Assembly (NCBI GenBank): GCA_958295665.1 | Contig: OY282559.1 | Span: 253,513,461 to 253,577,460, forward strand | Source: Tipula vernalis | Taxonomy: Eukaryota; Arthropoda; Insecta; Diptera; Tipulidae | Direction of reading: 5' to 3' | Length of the DNA stretch: 64,000 nucleotides | Shown here: piece by piece, positions 23,434 to 35,768 of the stretch | Numbering within the stretch: the first letter of the stretch is position 1 | Layout: every line of letters starts with the position of its first letter | Notes under the pieces: model-generated | Seen by the model: only the letters and a program-made list of their open reading frames with translations | What the model was told of the DNA's origin: nothing | Database searches by the model: none | Program-made: the position numbers and the translations under genes

Positions 23434-24913
23434 ATCTTCCGCTTTTTTAATTTAAAGCAAAGAGATTATTAGCTCTTGAATAAGCAACATTTTCTTTAAA
23501 TTACTGCCAGTTATACTCCCAAGGGTTGCTCTTGTCATTCATTGGAACACCGAATGCTTAGAGAAAAAAAACGTATTCTGTTTACCAAAATTTAATTCGA
23601 ATTATTTTGGGTTTATTTTTTTTCCAAGAAAATAGCCAATTTGATTTAAGTGACAAAAGCCAACCTTTCGAAATAAAATATAAATTTAATATGTATTAAG
23701 ACTCTGGTGGCAGGTATCATAACCAAGAATTAGAATTATGCTTAAATAAACCCAATTTGTTTTGGGTTAATGTTATTCTTGCGGAGATTTATCCTATGCA
23801 ATTGTTGTTGTAAATTTCTCAAGGAAATAAAACGCGCATTTTGAACATTGGATATTGAACTACGTAATGCTTCGTTGTCAGTGTTAACTGCTAATTATTT
23901 GTATGAGGTTGGGTCTCCAAAAAGTAAATATTGAATGTGAGTTTATGAGGTAGAATTGCCATGCGATGAGATCCTCATGATTCAGGTAATTGAGTTCATA
24001 TTTATAGAAATGGTTCCCTCTAGTTCTTCGTTGTCGTTACCTTCTTGATCTACATCGTGGTAGAATTGGCGTAAAAATTCTCTTGATTCTTACTCTATCC
24101 CTATCACCATTTTAGTTTTCATAATCACCATCAACATCTTCAATACCATCACCTTTAAAAAATAATGATACAAGTGTCGATTTATTTTTGATTTTGCTAT
24201 CCAAAAATCAACACAATCGGTGAAGTTTTAGAAATTCATCCATCCTAACCTTAGACCTGGTTATCACCCCATAAGAAGGAAATGGAGGTGAGAGATATTA
24301 ATAGTGACCGTCTTCATGTCTTAAACAACAATTGTGTAAACTATGGTTCAAATCGGTCAAGGCACGATTTGTATAAATATCATACAAACAAACACTCACT
24401 TTTATATACATACTTGTTTGAGCAAAACAGCAAATAGTGTAACTTGTTGGAGCAAAACTCAAGTTAGACCTAAATCTCACAATTACACAAATTATCCTAA
24501 GAGGTAGGATGCTATCAACGACTTTAACTTGCTGCTCAGTCAGGTAGAGATTAATTTAGTCATGGGGTTTAGTAGCTTCCCTCAGGACCTTGATATAAAT
24601 CGTTTTAATTGATAAAATTTGGTTGAGAAAAACCGAAAGAGTAGGATAGGAGAAAATTTGGGTTTAAACGGACCAACTACATAATTAGGATGTGGCCTAC
24701 CACATGGAAATCAGGTGGGGAAAAATTGGAGGAGTTACATAATTATCTGCATTTCACAAAACAAAGGAAAAAGGCGTTGTTGATTACAGGAAGGACAGTA
24801 AGGACAGTGCAAAGCACTGATCGCCTCTCGTCCCTTACGAGGTAGTCAACAGATACCTAAGGATTGGTGCCCGTTTAGTTAGTAAGGTGCATGGTTATTA
24901 GATTTAAACTTAC
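23434..24913. other. Non-coding stretch downstream of the unknown exon
   Basis: No further exon or TE end was recognised. Several plus-strand fragments between 24480 and 24880 are less AT-rich but have frequent stops. Confidence 0.35.
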
Positions 24914-25222
24914 CAACTTTTTTTTCTTATGGTTGATTGAAACAGAATTTCGTTTATGTCAAATGTGAATATGTTTTGTTCAAAGCAATCAATTTTATTA
25001 CAATTCTGGTGAATTTTCAATACTGTGTTGCCCCTCAACACCATTAGAATTCCCGCCAATAATATCTCGTTATTAAGCAGAAACATTTCTCTATGTGTTA
25101 TCGATGATTTTATTTCCGTTGCGGGGATATTTGAAATTTTTCCTAAGTGAAACATTACGCTCCGCCATTCTTTATTAAATCGACCGGAAGCTAAATACAC
25201 TGCTTTGTCACTAACGCTAAGG
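24914..25222 (-). CDS. Putative internal exon of unknown gene (possible Death-fold)
   Basis: The minus strand is open for 309 nt between a strong acceptor (TTTTTCTTTCTCTCAAAAATTCAG) and a strong donor (GTTG|GTAAGTTTAAA). Entry and exit are both phase 2 and the length is a multiple of three, so the exon is symmetric. The encoded 102 residues are not low-complexity: LASGRFNKEWRSVMFHLGK, then IPATEIK, then a Leu/Ile-rich stretch and NKIDCFEQ. The spacing of Leu, Trp and Leu-Gly loosely resembles a Death-domain helix bundle, but the second conserved Trp is absent and I would not assign a function. It does not match any GRK region. It may belong to a neighbouring or nested minus-strand gene, or to a transposon exon. 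Confidence 0.5.
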
Positions 25223-25252
25223 CTGAATTTTTGAGAGAAAGAAAAATATAAA

Positions 25253-25332
25253 ATACAGAGTCGGAGTCGGTCAGTACTTTTCCGGCTCCGACCCCGCTAA
25301 AATAGTCTGACTCTTCGACTCCGCAGCCCTGG
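25253..25332 (-). mobile_element. Terminal fragment of a hAT-type element
   Basis: Read on the minus strand it starts CAGGGCTGCGGAGTCGAAGA and continues with repeated GTCGGAG and GGCTCC-type words ending GACTCCGACTCTG. A CAGGG start with repeated GTCGGAG subterminal words is typical of hAT termini. The opposite end was not found, so this is a solo end. It lies directly upstream of the putative exon at 24914-25222, within its intron. Confidence 0.6.
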
Positions 25333-25561
25333 TAAAAAGTCATATATTTTAATTGTGGTAAAAAGTATTACATTTTTCTCACTTTTTAACCGTTTTGGTG
25401 TTTCAATTGCAACTGCTTAAAATTATGACATTTACGTTTTTTATTAAAGCTGAAAAACAAAATATGACATACCAATTTTTAACTGGTCCGAGACCAACTT
25501 GCTGTCGAATACCGATTTTGATTAGATTTATTAACGCGCGCTATACTATTAAGAGCGCTTT

Positions 25562-25583
25562 ACAACAACAACAACAACAACAA
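25562..25583. repeat. (CAA)n microsatellite
   Basis: About seven CAA units. It falls in a chance frame where it would read poly-Gln, but that frame has no other support. Confidence 0.85.
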
Positions 25584-25589
25584 GCTTCC

Positions 25590-27445
25590 AAACAGAACAT
25601 TCGCACACACAAAACCCACATGTTTGCATAGAAAGAATTCAAAAACATTTAAAACGACAAAATTTAAAACCAAAAAGAGCTGCCACAGACCAAGCATTAA
25701 TTGGAAAAGACATTGCTTAGTAATGTCAGAAATGATCTATACTGTCTAACTCTTTACGCCCGCGCACGGCTTGCCTCAAAAAATGGGTAGACATTCTTTT
25801 AATGTTGGATAAGAGCTTTTATTTAAAGCAAGAAATCAACGAAAACGGTAACACTTGCTTTACAATACTCAATTTAAACATTCATTTTCATTTTTTCATT
25901 ATTTTAAACATTCTCAATATTTTGTATTTTTCGAGGAAGGTGCACAGCAATTATCGAGAGTTTGCAATTTCTGTTTTGATTTAATATAAAATGAAAAATC
26001 TATTTTCGGTCATGTCATTAGGCTAAAGCGACTGCAACCTAAAAGTAATATTATTAGCAAATTATAACAGCGACAGGCTTAAAAGAAATTTGATTTTTTG
26101 ACGTAGTCAGTTTAAAAATTAATAATTTGCAACGATATTTAATTTACATTAACTACAAATTTTCAAATTAGATTGGTTAAAACTAATAAATATATGTATA
26201 GGCGAGAGAAGTTATTTCTTGAAATGTGCAACGGGGTGAGCCAAGTGAGCTAAACCAGCTAAGCTAATCTACGTGTTATGTGAAACAATCATAAATAATT
26301 GTTTCAAATTTTAAAAAAATCTGAAATTAAAACTACTTTAATTCAAGTTATTTTGATCACTTTCGGCAAACGTAAACTATGTTATAGGAACGAGGTAAAA
26401 AAAATAGGATAAAAATACTTTTTGTTGGTATACCTATCTATATCGGGGAAAAAGCTAAAAATAATATTTTTCCATTAATTCGCATTTAGGTTTGATTTTG
26501 TTGAATAATCATAAAACTTATTCAACTGTAACGTACCAACAAAAACAAAAAAGAAAATTCTACAGTTTTGTTGTTGTTGCTTGTTTTGCCGATAATCAAA
26601 AGATATATTTTTAATAGATTTGTTGTTTCGTTTTCTAAAATATTCAGCAACAAGCTTGCAATGAAAGATGCCAGGACCTAAGCGCGGGGGATTCCACCAA
26701 TAAGCAACAAAACAAAATTTTTTGGTAAAAATTGCTTTGTCTATTTTAAAAAAATTGGCTCAGATTTAACTCACACCAAAAAACTACGTCATTTATATAA
26801 CGCAGCGTTTTTCTTCTAGTTCATGATAAATTTCCTTGCATATACGTTTGTATTATATGAACGTACCAATCGCACATTATCGTTCATTCGCCAGTCATCC
26901 AAATAAATACATAAATAAATAATAAAATTATATATAAAATATTTTTATTTTTATTAAATAAATTTTCAAATAAATTTATCACGCTAAAAAAATCGACGGA
27001 AAGTGGCAAAGAGAAGTTAAATAAATAAATAAAAAAATTAATTTTATTTTATTTCGTATCGTTCGCGAGACACCATAACCAAGTAGTATGTGTACGAATA
27101 TTTAGCAGTGCAAAGAAAATTAACAAAACCCACTTTCCATCTTACTTTTTAATCTTACTTGATTCACACAAACACTACACTAGAATAATGTCTATAAAAA
27201 TACATGCATACGTATACTTACAAATCAAGCTAATAAAAGGAAAAACAATACGAAAAAAATTGATGAAAAAAACGTAAACACAAAACATTGGTGGTGAACT
27301 ATGGCGGTGGCGGAGGAAAATAAATCAAATTCTTCGCGATAACAGCAAATATTTTTCCGAAAAAAACACCACACCAAAATTGTATAATGTGAAAGGAAAT
27401 TGACAATTTTCGTTGGCTTTTGTTTTATCTATCCTCTGCTACACC

Positions 27446-27448
<3 letters not shown>
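25590..27448. other. AT-rich intron-like DNA
   Basis: No exon or TE was recognised. Several AAATAAATAAAT-type patches occur around 26900-27050. Confidence 0.4.

Positions 27449-27495
<47 letters not shown>
27449..27495. repeat. (TA)n microsatellite
   Basis: About 23 TA units in an uninterrupted run, immediately abutting a transposon end at 27496. TA-inserting elements can enter such tracts. Confidence 0.95.
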
Positions 27496-27498
<3 letters not shown>

Positions 27499-27570
27499 TG
27501 AAATTCACTTATAACGCCCTCGGATATAACGACATTTCGGTTGTAACGTCGAAAATTTGAACTGATTTGT
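27496..27570 (+). mobile_element. Solo terminal repeat of a pogo/Tigger-like element
   Basis: After TA the sequence runs CAGTGAAATTCACTTATAAC and then GCCCTCGGATATAACGAC. CAGT(G/A)...TATAACG...CTCG...ATAACGA is the well-known look of pogo-family inverted ends. The opposite end was not found within several kilobases. It sits against the (TA)n tract, consistent with TA target choice. Confidence 0.55.
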
Positions 27571-27739
27571 TTTTACGGTTTTTTAAGGTTTTTAAGATAC
27601 TAAGTAGCTAAAAAAAACAAAATGATGAATTTTCCTTTAAATAATAAAAATAAAATAAATGAAAATTCAATTTTACTGATACATAAATGCCAGAATTGGA
27701 TTTTCGTGTTGTGTGCATTATGAGTGTATATATAATATA

Positions 27740-28740
27740 TATGGTGAAAAATACGACAAACCACTTTTTGTGGAAGTCATGCTTTAATTTAATGATTTTT
27801 ATTAAATACAGAGTGTCAAATATTCAAAAATTTCAAGCATTGTATTTATTTCTATAGAAAAATAATAATTTTTCGAATAAAATAATTATAAAAATGGTGC
27901 CATCTTACATTTCTTCTTTTTCAAAATGGCCGTTGAAACGTTCTTTTTGAAATTTCACCCATGTTCATATTTTTTTTATCCTTTTCCCCATTTAGTTACA
28001 TTAGACATTCTAAAAAACAACGACATGTTGTGTGTGAAGCGATATTGATTTTAAAAAAAAACAAAAAACAAAAAAAAACTTAAGTTTATTTTAAAGTGAT
28101 AGTGAATAAATAATGAGTAGATTTAAAAAGTGTTGTAACCCGTTTCCTGAGTCAAACTGTTCGAAAAATTTAAGAAATGATAGTATTAAAATTCTTAGAA
28201 AAGTATTCGAAACCATTAAATAAATTTCTGGATAAAAAAAAAAAAAAAAAAAAAAAAAGCTGAACATCTGATTCCTCATTGTTTCATTTCACTAGAACAA
28301 TCTTGTTTCATAAAAATAAAAAGTTAAGTCTGAAGCCTACGGATGTTGTTCCTTGTGGATTTGCAGAAAAGTATGTAGTTATAATGCAAAATTAAGCACA
28401 AGGGTTTCATTGGAACAACAAACAAGTGACTATTCATCCGTTTGTAATTTACAAAAAAGAAGAGAAAAGTGAAAATTATGTAAAATTTAAATTATAACTG
28501 TCAATATTTTCAAATTTTTGACTTTGTTTTGTAATAAAATATTTTTTAATTTTGAGATACAAAAAATTTGTAGATTGTCATACTTAAATGTCTAATAGAA
28601 CTAGATGGAGAAAAGATAAAAAAAAAACGATGAACATGGGAGAAAATTGGAAAAGAACGATTCGGCAGCCATTCTGAAAAACGAAGAAATGAAAGAGGGT
28701 ATCATTTTTATAATTATTTTCAGATCTTCATTTAAAGGCT
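27740..28740 (+). mobile_element. Diverged relative of the 10.9-kb long-TIR element
   Basis: The left part (TATGGTGAAAAATACGACAA, then GTGGAAGTCATGCTTTAATT) matches the left arm of the element at 10926-13427 near 11013. Inverted arms are visible at about 27870-28016 and 28583-28720, sharing CATGTTCAT and TCTATTAGACAT-like blocks. Between them lies a homologue of the same Cys-rich frame (28113). The far right end is unclear: a block resembling the TIR (AATTGGAACACCC) recurs only near 29007, suggesting a further insertion or rearrangement in the right arm. Confidence 0.6.
28113..28223 (+). pseudogene. Truncated Cys-rich frame, second family copy
   Basis: Thirty-six codons starting MSRFKKCCNPFP, followed by CSKNLRN and IKI, align with the start of the minus-strand frame at 12021. 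Homology stops after IKI, where the other copy continues with the CTSC segment. This copy has therefore lost the rest by deletion. It preserves a sense codon where the other copy has a stop. A poly-A tract follows at 28237-28258. Confidence 0.5.
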
Positions 28741-28744
28741 TACA

Positions 28745-31009
28745 AGAACCAGATAACTCAAAAATAAAGCCGTCATACTTTGGATTACGTCGTCAATTCG
28801 CTAGTTGGGCAAAGTCATTTAGAATATTATTAATTGTGTTCAAGAAAATGTTGGTAAAATAACGGTAGCTTGCCTTACAGCAGAAAGAGCTTACTTCCAA
28901 GATCTTATTTTCCATTACTAAATCGGAATTTTTGTACTATCGTTTGAAATAAAAATTTAGATACTGATCAAATAATTAAAGCATTTTTTATAAATTAATC
29001 TCAAATTGGAACACCCTTTATATATATATGTAAATCTCTCTATGTATCACTATGAATTCGGTTGTGGACAATATACAATATATACAATATAGTAACCAAG
29101 TGTTGACGATAACTACTATTAATGGTTCCCAATTTGTTATGTTTCATTACCCGGTACTTAATAATGAGGCACTTCTTACTCAATAAACAATTTAAGCTTG
29201 TTAGCTGCTTTTGGTAATTCGGCAGATATTACGCAGAAGGTAAATTTATAAAAGTTCTTATAGTATACATCCATAAATTTCACTTCCTTGATTCCAGTAA
29301 CAACAACATAATTGTGACCTTTGATCGTGATCGTCATATTTCTAGTGTAAGTTTGTCGAGATAATGTATTTTTACGGTTCATAAAATATAACTACACTCT
29401 ATAAATGTAAATTATGCTCTGTAAGTTTACAGTGGCAGATTTGTCGCAGAAAAGCTACATATCTTGACTTCAACGACCCATAACACGATTGTCTATTTTC
29501 TGACATGATTTTCCAAATTTTACGGTAATTTGCTGATTGTAAATGCTAACCCGGTGCTGAAACCTAAACCAATTTTGAAAGGTATATTTTTAAATTCGGA
29601 AATTACTCAAATTTTAAAAAATTATCAACTCCAATTATTATTTCGATTATATTATCTTTAAACATTTTTGATCAAATTCTGAATGCCAAGCACCTGGAAT
29701 TTTGCCTAAATTCTATTAGGAAATTTTAGTAAATTTCGTTGTAGTAAGATTTAAAATTTTATTAAATTTGTTCATTTTTTTGCTAACTTTACAATTTGCA
29801 CACATTTTGAATTAAACTAATTTTGAATTGGGACCAATTTTTTTAATTGGTTTACATTTTGAGAAATTGTTAATTTCAAAATTGAATAAATTTTGGATTT
29901 TATACATCAATAAAATTGTCGGTAGAACTTAAAAAGAACATTAAACAAAAAGGCTGGATGCTCTCGAAAAAGGCTGGATTAATATGTATGTATATGGGTT
30001 GGGATAAAGAATTCCTTTTAAATTTCTAAGTGCTTTGCAAACATTGTAGACTGATTAAATGTGATAGAGTTGTATCTTTTTATGAATTCTACTGATAGTT
30101 CACAGTTGTATCACAAACATCTCGAATGTTATTTTGGTTAGCTTTACTCGCTAAGTAAGATTAGCATCAGAAAAATGAATTTACAGGAGCGCAATACAAA
30201 TCTGTATTACTGTTAAGTGATTCGTCAACCTGGTAGTTGCACCACAAATGTTACAAATTTTGTTTTGGATAACTTAGTTCTTTGTTTTAGATTAGAATAA
30301 AAGGATGTGTAGGAGCCGTTTACCGATATCGTAGTGGTAGTGCTCAAACCACTACTACAAATAGTTGGTTCACAAATGTTGTAAGTTTGTATTAAGATTA
30401 AGTATTTATATTTTCCACGGATTAAACTAGTATCGCTCTTATAGTTAGTACTTCTATTGATGCTAGATGTAATAAATTATGACCCTGACCACTTACCTGT
30501 GCTTAGCTTGAAGTGTTGCAATCTTAATCTATCTAATAAGTATTTTTCGTGTGTAAACAGAATCTATCAAACATGACCAGTATTTCAGGCTCTTAAAATT
30601 CTCAAAGCATCAAAAAGTATCCCATTCTTATGCATTCGGTACATTTAGCACCGCCAACTGTTGGCAACATGTTGAGTAAAATTAACGCATTGGACCTGAA
30701 CGCACATGGTACATTCAAAATTGCATGGCAATGTGATAGTTTAAATATCGTTTTCCAACGTTACTGAATTTATTAAGAATGAATTTAACCATAAGTACCC
30801 GTAAGTTTGAACGAAGATTAATACAACATCGCGTTTGGTTGTAGAAGCGAAATGCGAGTAAAGACAAATTTCGTTGTAGAAATGTGATTGTGGACTATTG
30901 CAACATGAAAGTGATGGAATAGACTTTTGATTTTAATACTAATTCATACCAATACTACCACCAGTGACACTATTCTGGTTTTCCCGGCCAATTGGGAATT
31001 GATTGTTAC
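28745..31009. other. AT-rich non-coding stretch
   Basis: A minus-strand 68-codon frame (29176-29382) is fairly protein-like but unrecognised. No clear TE ends were found. Several short A/T runs are present. Confidence 0.35.
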
Positions 31010-31525
31010 TTTTACTTTCTTTTACTCTAGTAAAATAAAGTATAGTAATCATGAAAATTTTGGACCTTGATATTTTTAGTGATTTATCTGTTTTGAGGTC
31101 CCCTGAGTCCGAAAAAGTGGGTTTCGAAATGGTGTCTGTCTGTCAGTCTGTCAGTCTGTCTGTGTCCTCTCTACAGCCCAGATGGTTTAACCAATCGAAC
31201 TGAAACTTCAGATTTAAGCTTTTTTGATAAATTGGGAGGTCCCAGTGAATTTTACTCCAAATCGGCTAACCGGAAGTGGCCACTCCCTTGGTCCAGAAAA
31301 TTTATTTTGCAAATAACTTAAAAAGTATAAGGTTTACAAAAAACTACTAAAAACAAAATGTTTCCAAAAATTAAAAACAAATAAAATTAAAAAAAAAAAT
31401 TAAAAAAAAATTTAAAAATTTAAAAATTAAAAAAAAAAATTTAAAAAATTATAAAAAAAAATTAAAATTTCTCAAAATTCTCTGTTCGTAAAAGAAAGTC
31501 GTGTGTTGGCCACACCTCCATTTTT
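31010..31525 (-). repeat. 0.52-kb dispersed repeat B, copy 1
   Basis: Nearly identical to 62389-62914 in inverse orientation, apart from length changes in the A-rich part. Landmarks in order are a TTTTACTCTAGTAAAA palindrome close to one edge, GTGGGTTTCGAAATGGTG, a (TCTG)n tract at about 31126-31165, GGTTTAACCAATCGAACTG, CCGGAAGTGGCCACTCCC, a 120-base A-rich block, and GTGTTGGCCACACCTCCA. No frame and no transposon TIRs. The palindrome near one edge recalls, but does not prove, a Helitron-type end. Confidence 0.8.
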
Positions 31526-31529
31526 TTAG

Positions 31530-32881
31530 TGTGTTTTGGTATTATTTTTTCCAAGGCATACTGTGGCGATTGATACTTTTTTCAAATCAAATGTTGGGAA
31601 AAAATATTTACGGTTTAATACAACTACCCACTTTGTAGTTCCCAAAAAAATTTTTAGAGACAAATAAATAGCAAAATTGCGATGAAATGGAATTATTTTT
31701 CCCAAAAACTTATTTCATTTTACATTTTGATTTTTTTAAAGTTGTGAATTGGATTTGAAGGTACTAATCCGTTTCGGTTTTTGGTTTTGTACAGGCAGAA
31801 GTGCTGATTTCATTGTGTGGGCTGAAGTAGAACTTGTGAGAACGATAGTCCTACGTAAATTGTTTGCGTGGTGAAATGTTTGTTAGGTGACCGAGTTTGT
31901 TGCATGACGGATAGTGTTTGACTGTGTTTGGTAATGCTTCGCCTGCATTTGGTAATGATTGGCGAAGGATTGATTTTGATTTTTAGAACTACTCCAGAAA
32001 TTTAGTTCAGCCGTCAATATAACTAAGGAAATTAATTCATTTTTAGGATGCAAAATTACTCAATGAACACTATTTGCTTATCTGATTTATAGGAGCTTAC
32101 CTTACCTCGGCGTTTTCTCGACCAGAGGGTCTGTAGTTTCCCATAAAAATACAAAATTGTACAGTTGAAATAGATGCTCAAACGTAGATAAATATAAATA
32201 TAAGGTAGATTAAATAGGACTATTTTTAAAATTCACAATTTAGATTTTAAAGTGAAATGGTTATAGTTTTGTCAAAGATGCCAATTCTGTAAGGTAATTT
32301 TTTTGAAGAAATACTGTTCGATAATTTGTTTCTGCTGTTAGCTTCCGCATGTTTCATTTGATATTTGTTCGCTTATAATGTAATGTTCGGCTTATATTTT
32401 GAAGGAGTTGCCAGAAGTTGCTAACATTTGGCAATCAAGTATCCAGAGGTTTGGAAACCACATGTGGATACTTGCATGAAAAATGTGTTTAGATTTCGGC
32501 AATAATTCATTAGAATATTATAAAGGCTATCAAAGATCCAGAATTCGCCAAAATTTATTTAGAATTTTATAAAGGACTGTCGAAGCAAGATATGTTTTAT
32601 AAAATTCTACTATATCGTCAAAATCTGAAAATCTTCCTGCCATTTTTTATTCACACAAGTTACACAAAATGATATTACCTAACGTGTTCCCTAAAACATT
32701 TTTTCTAATTTTGGTAAGTAACTGTCAATTATTGAATTTTGAATAAAAAAAAGTTTTTAAATCGAAAAATTTCAAATTAATTTCAATTTTTACTGATGTT
32801 GAAATGAATATTTTGTCGCCAGTTGTAAAATATTCTTCATTTCCTGACTAGCTACGAAAAACATACCATTTCGAAACATAC
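31530..32881. other. Non-coding stretch
   Basis: No exon or TE was recognised. Composition is ordinary for the window. Confidence 0.4.
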
Positions 32882-32885
32882 TTAA

Positions 32886-33100
32886 CCTTTGTGTCAACAT
32901 AAGTATCGAACTACTTTTCATTAACACCAGCATACCCTGGTGTGTATTAAATTTTATAGTGCATTTTATATGAAAATCGTAAATATTGACCCAATTTTAT
33001 TGGTGACTACTGAAAAACTCAGTATGACAGGAAATATCCATTACATTGATTTTTACATTTTTCCAAATACACATCCAGGTGTGTCCTGTTGACAGTAAGG
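32886..33100. mobile_element. 215-bp piggyBac-type MITE with TTAA duplication
   Basis: TTAA at 32882-32885 and 33101-33104 flanks ends CCTTTGTGTCAACA and the complement of CCTTACTGTCAACA. A TTAA target and CCYT-starting ends are diagnostic of the piggyBac superfamily. Subterminal inverted blocks (ACCCTGGTGTGT and ACACATCCAGGTGTGT) lie further in. No coding capacity. Confidence 0.85.
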
Positions 33101-33104
33101 TTAA

Positions 33105-34680
33105 TATGATTTTGAAAAGTCATACTTTTTTTAAACAAAATTAGAGAAAATAATTTATTTGGAATATTCGCGTATAGCTATTAATTTTTAGTTCTCAGGA
33201 TTTTTGCCACCACTTTTGCAATGATGGAAATAATAAATTGCAAACAGTAAAACCTAGCCGGCTACTTTTAAAATTAATCGATTTTCTTTTCGGAAATTTT
33301 CATATCCCACTCACCGTTCGACATTACCTCATAAGCTAAAATACACACATACCCACCCCTTCACTCGCAATAACAATAAAACCTAAAAAAAAAATCACAG
33401 AACACAAAAATGCGGAGGCGGATTTTAATAAGCAAGCAGATTTTGAATTATCGCTTTTTTCAATAATTAGTTGTTTTTTTTTTGCCTAACGATACAACAA
33501 CAGAAACCAATCGAAATTATTAACACAATCGGAATCTGGATTGGTTTTTATGTTTTCGATTATTTGGTAAAATTAAAACAGAAAAGCGATAAATATCTCG
33601 GCGGCGCGTTCGTTGCTGTACAGCAGCTATGCTATATAATTGTTGAATTTTCGATTTGGAAAAATGCTTAACAAAAATAAAAATTCATTTTTAATTATTG
33701 AAAAATGAAAAGTACTTATGGGGTGTGCCAAAATAAATTAAAGCAGAAAGTTATATTTTTGTTTAACCAACCCTATTACATGAGTATGTTGAAAGTTTAA
33801 GTGTGTTCGTTATCATTAAAATATCTTAAGAAAAGGTATTGGGCCTCGAAGTTTTCAATAATGGTTTAGGGGACAATATTTACAACACAATGTTTTGGCA
33901 AATATTTTGCTTCACTAATAATACAACACTTATTGGGGGGTTATACTAGTCCAGAGTTTTAGTTCTGAAATATCTTTAGGTTTACCCTCTAAACATTTCG
34001 TATTCGCTTTTTTCGCCATTTTATGTATGGATTAAATTTTTTTTTTTTGTAGATTATATAACGATATATACATAGTCTCAATGGGATGATTATGTAATTT
34101 TAATTTATTGATACACAACAACAACAACCAAATGGTTTTCAGTTTCATGTATTGTTGTTGTGGTATGGATATAGCGGATAAATAAATGATGTGAAGCACT
34201 GTGGTCGCCTCATAACATCTATGTTTTTAGTTTTTTTTTTTTGCATATTTACGAATTACAAGTTTTGTATTAAAGAAAATAAATTGAGGTGAACCTGTGA
34301 TGGCGTAGTTCTTAAAAGAAGATTTCATTAAAAAAAATTGCATTCCACACTTCTATTTTTATAAACTGTGTGTGAGTCTATAGTTATATAGGCTGTTCGC
34401 CGAACCTAGTGAAGTATATTTACCGGCTAATTCCTGACAAAAAATAATAATTTATGCTCCTAAAATTCCAATTGCTTATTTATTATGTATTGTTACGCAA
34501 AACAAAAAAGACATTTATGCGAAATGTGAACATACGAATTATGCACATAACAACAAATTGAACAAACGCAAAATAATATTTCACTATCGCAAAGAGCACA
34601 ACTGTACAACACTGGTTGGTAAAGATAATCCGCACAAATTTCCGAATGTAGGCCCTTTTTTCTTAAACACAATCACTATA
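33105..34680. other. Non-coding stretch
   Basis: Only chance frames and A/T runs. A (CAA)n patch lies near 34118-34130. Confidence 0.4.
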
Positions 34681-34710
34681 CACTCCTGGATAAAATTAAC
34701 GCATATTTTT
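34681..34710 (+). mobile_element. Left terminal repeat of a Tc1-like element
   Basis: TA (34679-34680) is followed by CACTCCTGGATAAAATTAAC, the expected form for a Tc1-type inverted end. It lies 300 bases upstream of a Tc1-like transposase start on the same strand, so it is the 5' end of that element. The partner right end was not found. Confidence 0.6.
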
Positions 34711-34979
34711 TTTTTTTGTAATAAAAAAAAATCTCGCTGGTCAATTTTAATACTACTAGTGTCAAATTTAGTGACATTTATATTTTTATCAGAAACCACC
34801 TTGAATAAATTCTACTGCAAGCCAATCAATTAAAATTTTCAAAAATGCTTCATCAAAAGTGCATTCTGTTTGAAATCCACCGCAACGATCGGCTTTTGTT
34901 TCATTGCATATCAATTATTTGTAAATGCAGTACCATTAGTTCTTGTAAAGCAAACACCTAAAATAAGATTCATTGTAAT

Positions 34980-35768
34980 ATGGTATCCTTTCGTGAGCTG
35001 GAGGCGGTTAAAGTCGTCATGTTTGTTCAGGAAGATTATACTCAAGTACAAATCGCACGAAAATTAGGAGTGAACCAGTGTTCGGTTTCACGAATACTTA
35101 AGCGATATCGTGAGACCGGAGAGTATAAAAGAAAGCCCGGACAAGGACATAAAAGGTGCACAACCGAGCATGACGACAGATTTTTAAAAATTAATTCGTT
35201 TACGTGATCGAAAGCGTACTTCTACTCAACTAAAAAATGAGTTACTTAGTGCGCGCCAAGTGAATGTTAGTGCCATAACAATTAAACGAAGATTAAAAGA
35301 AGTGAACCTAACTCCAAAACGGCCCGTCAAAGTTCCACGGCTTCTTCCCCGCCACAAATCCAGCCGCTTAGAATTTGCTCATACTCATGTAAATTGGGAA
35401 ACTGATCAATGGGCCACTGTTCTCTTTTCAGATGAGACCAGAATCCAATTATGGAAACCAGATGGACGTAACCTTGTATACAGAAGACCTGGAGACCGCT
35501 ACGCACCATGTAACATGGTGCAAACTGTAAGCTTTGGTGGAGGTTCAATAATGTTTTGGGGTGTAATCAGTTGGGAGGGCCGTACGAAGCTAGTGGAGAT
35601 TAGTTTGAGGATGAATGCAGACTGGTATATTCGGAACATTCTTGACGATCACGTTTTGCCATATGTGGGCTTCATAGGTTATGACAGTTTTGTGTTAATG
35701 CATGATAACGCTCCAGTCCACGTAGCTGCAACGGTACGGTAATATCTCCAAGATATCGATATTAAGTG
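34980..35768 (+). pseudogene. Tc1-like transposase, frameshifted and truncated
   Basis: The N-terminal part (34980-35190) shows a paired-type helix-turn-helix: QIARKLGVNQCSVSRILKRY followed by a GRPR-like basic linker. A frameshift near 35190 moves the frame to 35194-35742, which carries the RNase-H-fold DDE core: VLFSDET with the first Asp, GGGSIMFWGVIS, and LMHDNAPVH with the second Asp. A stop at 35740-35742 is followed in frame by a segment (YLQDIDIK) still matching the family, up to 35768. The C-terminal part with the third acidic residue and the NP(I/L)E motif is missing, because sequence from a tyrosine recombinase begins there on the other strand. Cut-and-paste transposition at TA sites is the family role; this copy is inactive. 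Confidence 0.9.

Noticed and set aside
25395..25631. Poly-Gln plus-strand frame
   Set aside because: The Gln run is the (CAA)n microsatellite; the rest lacks protein-like features or splice support.
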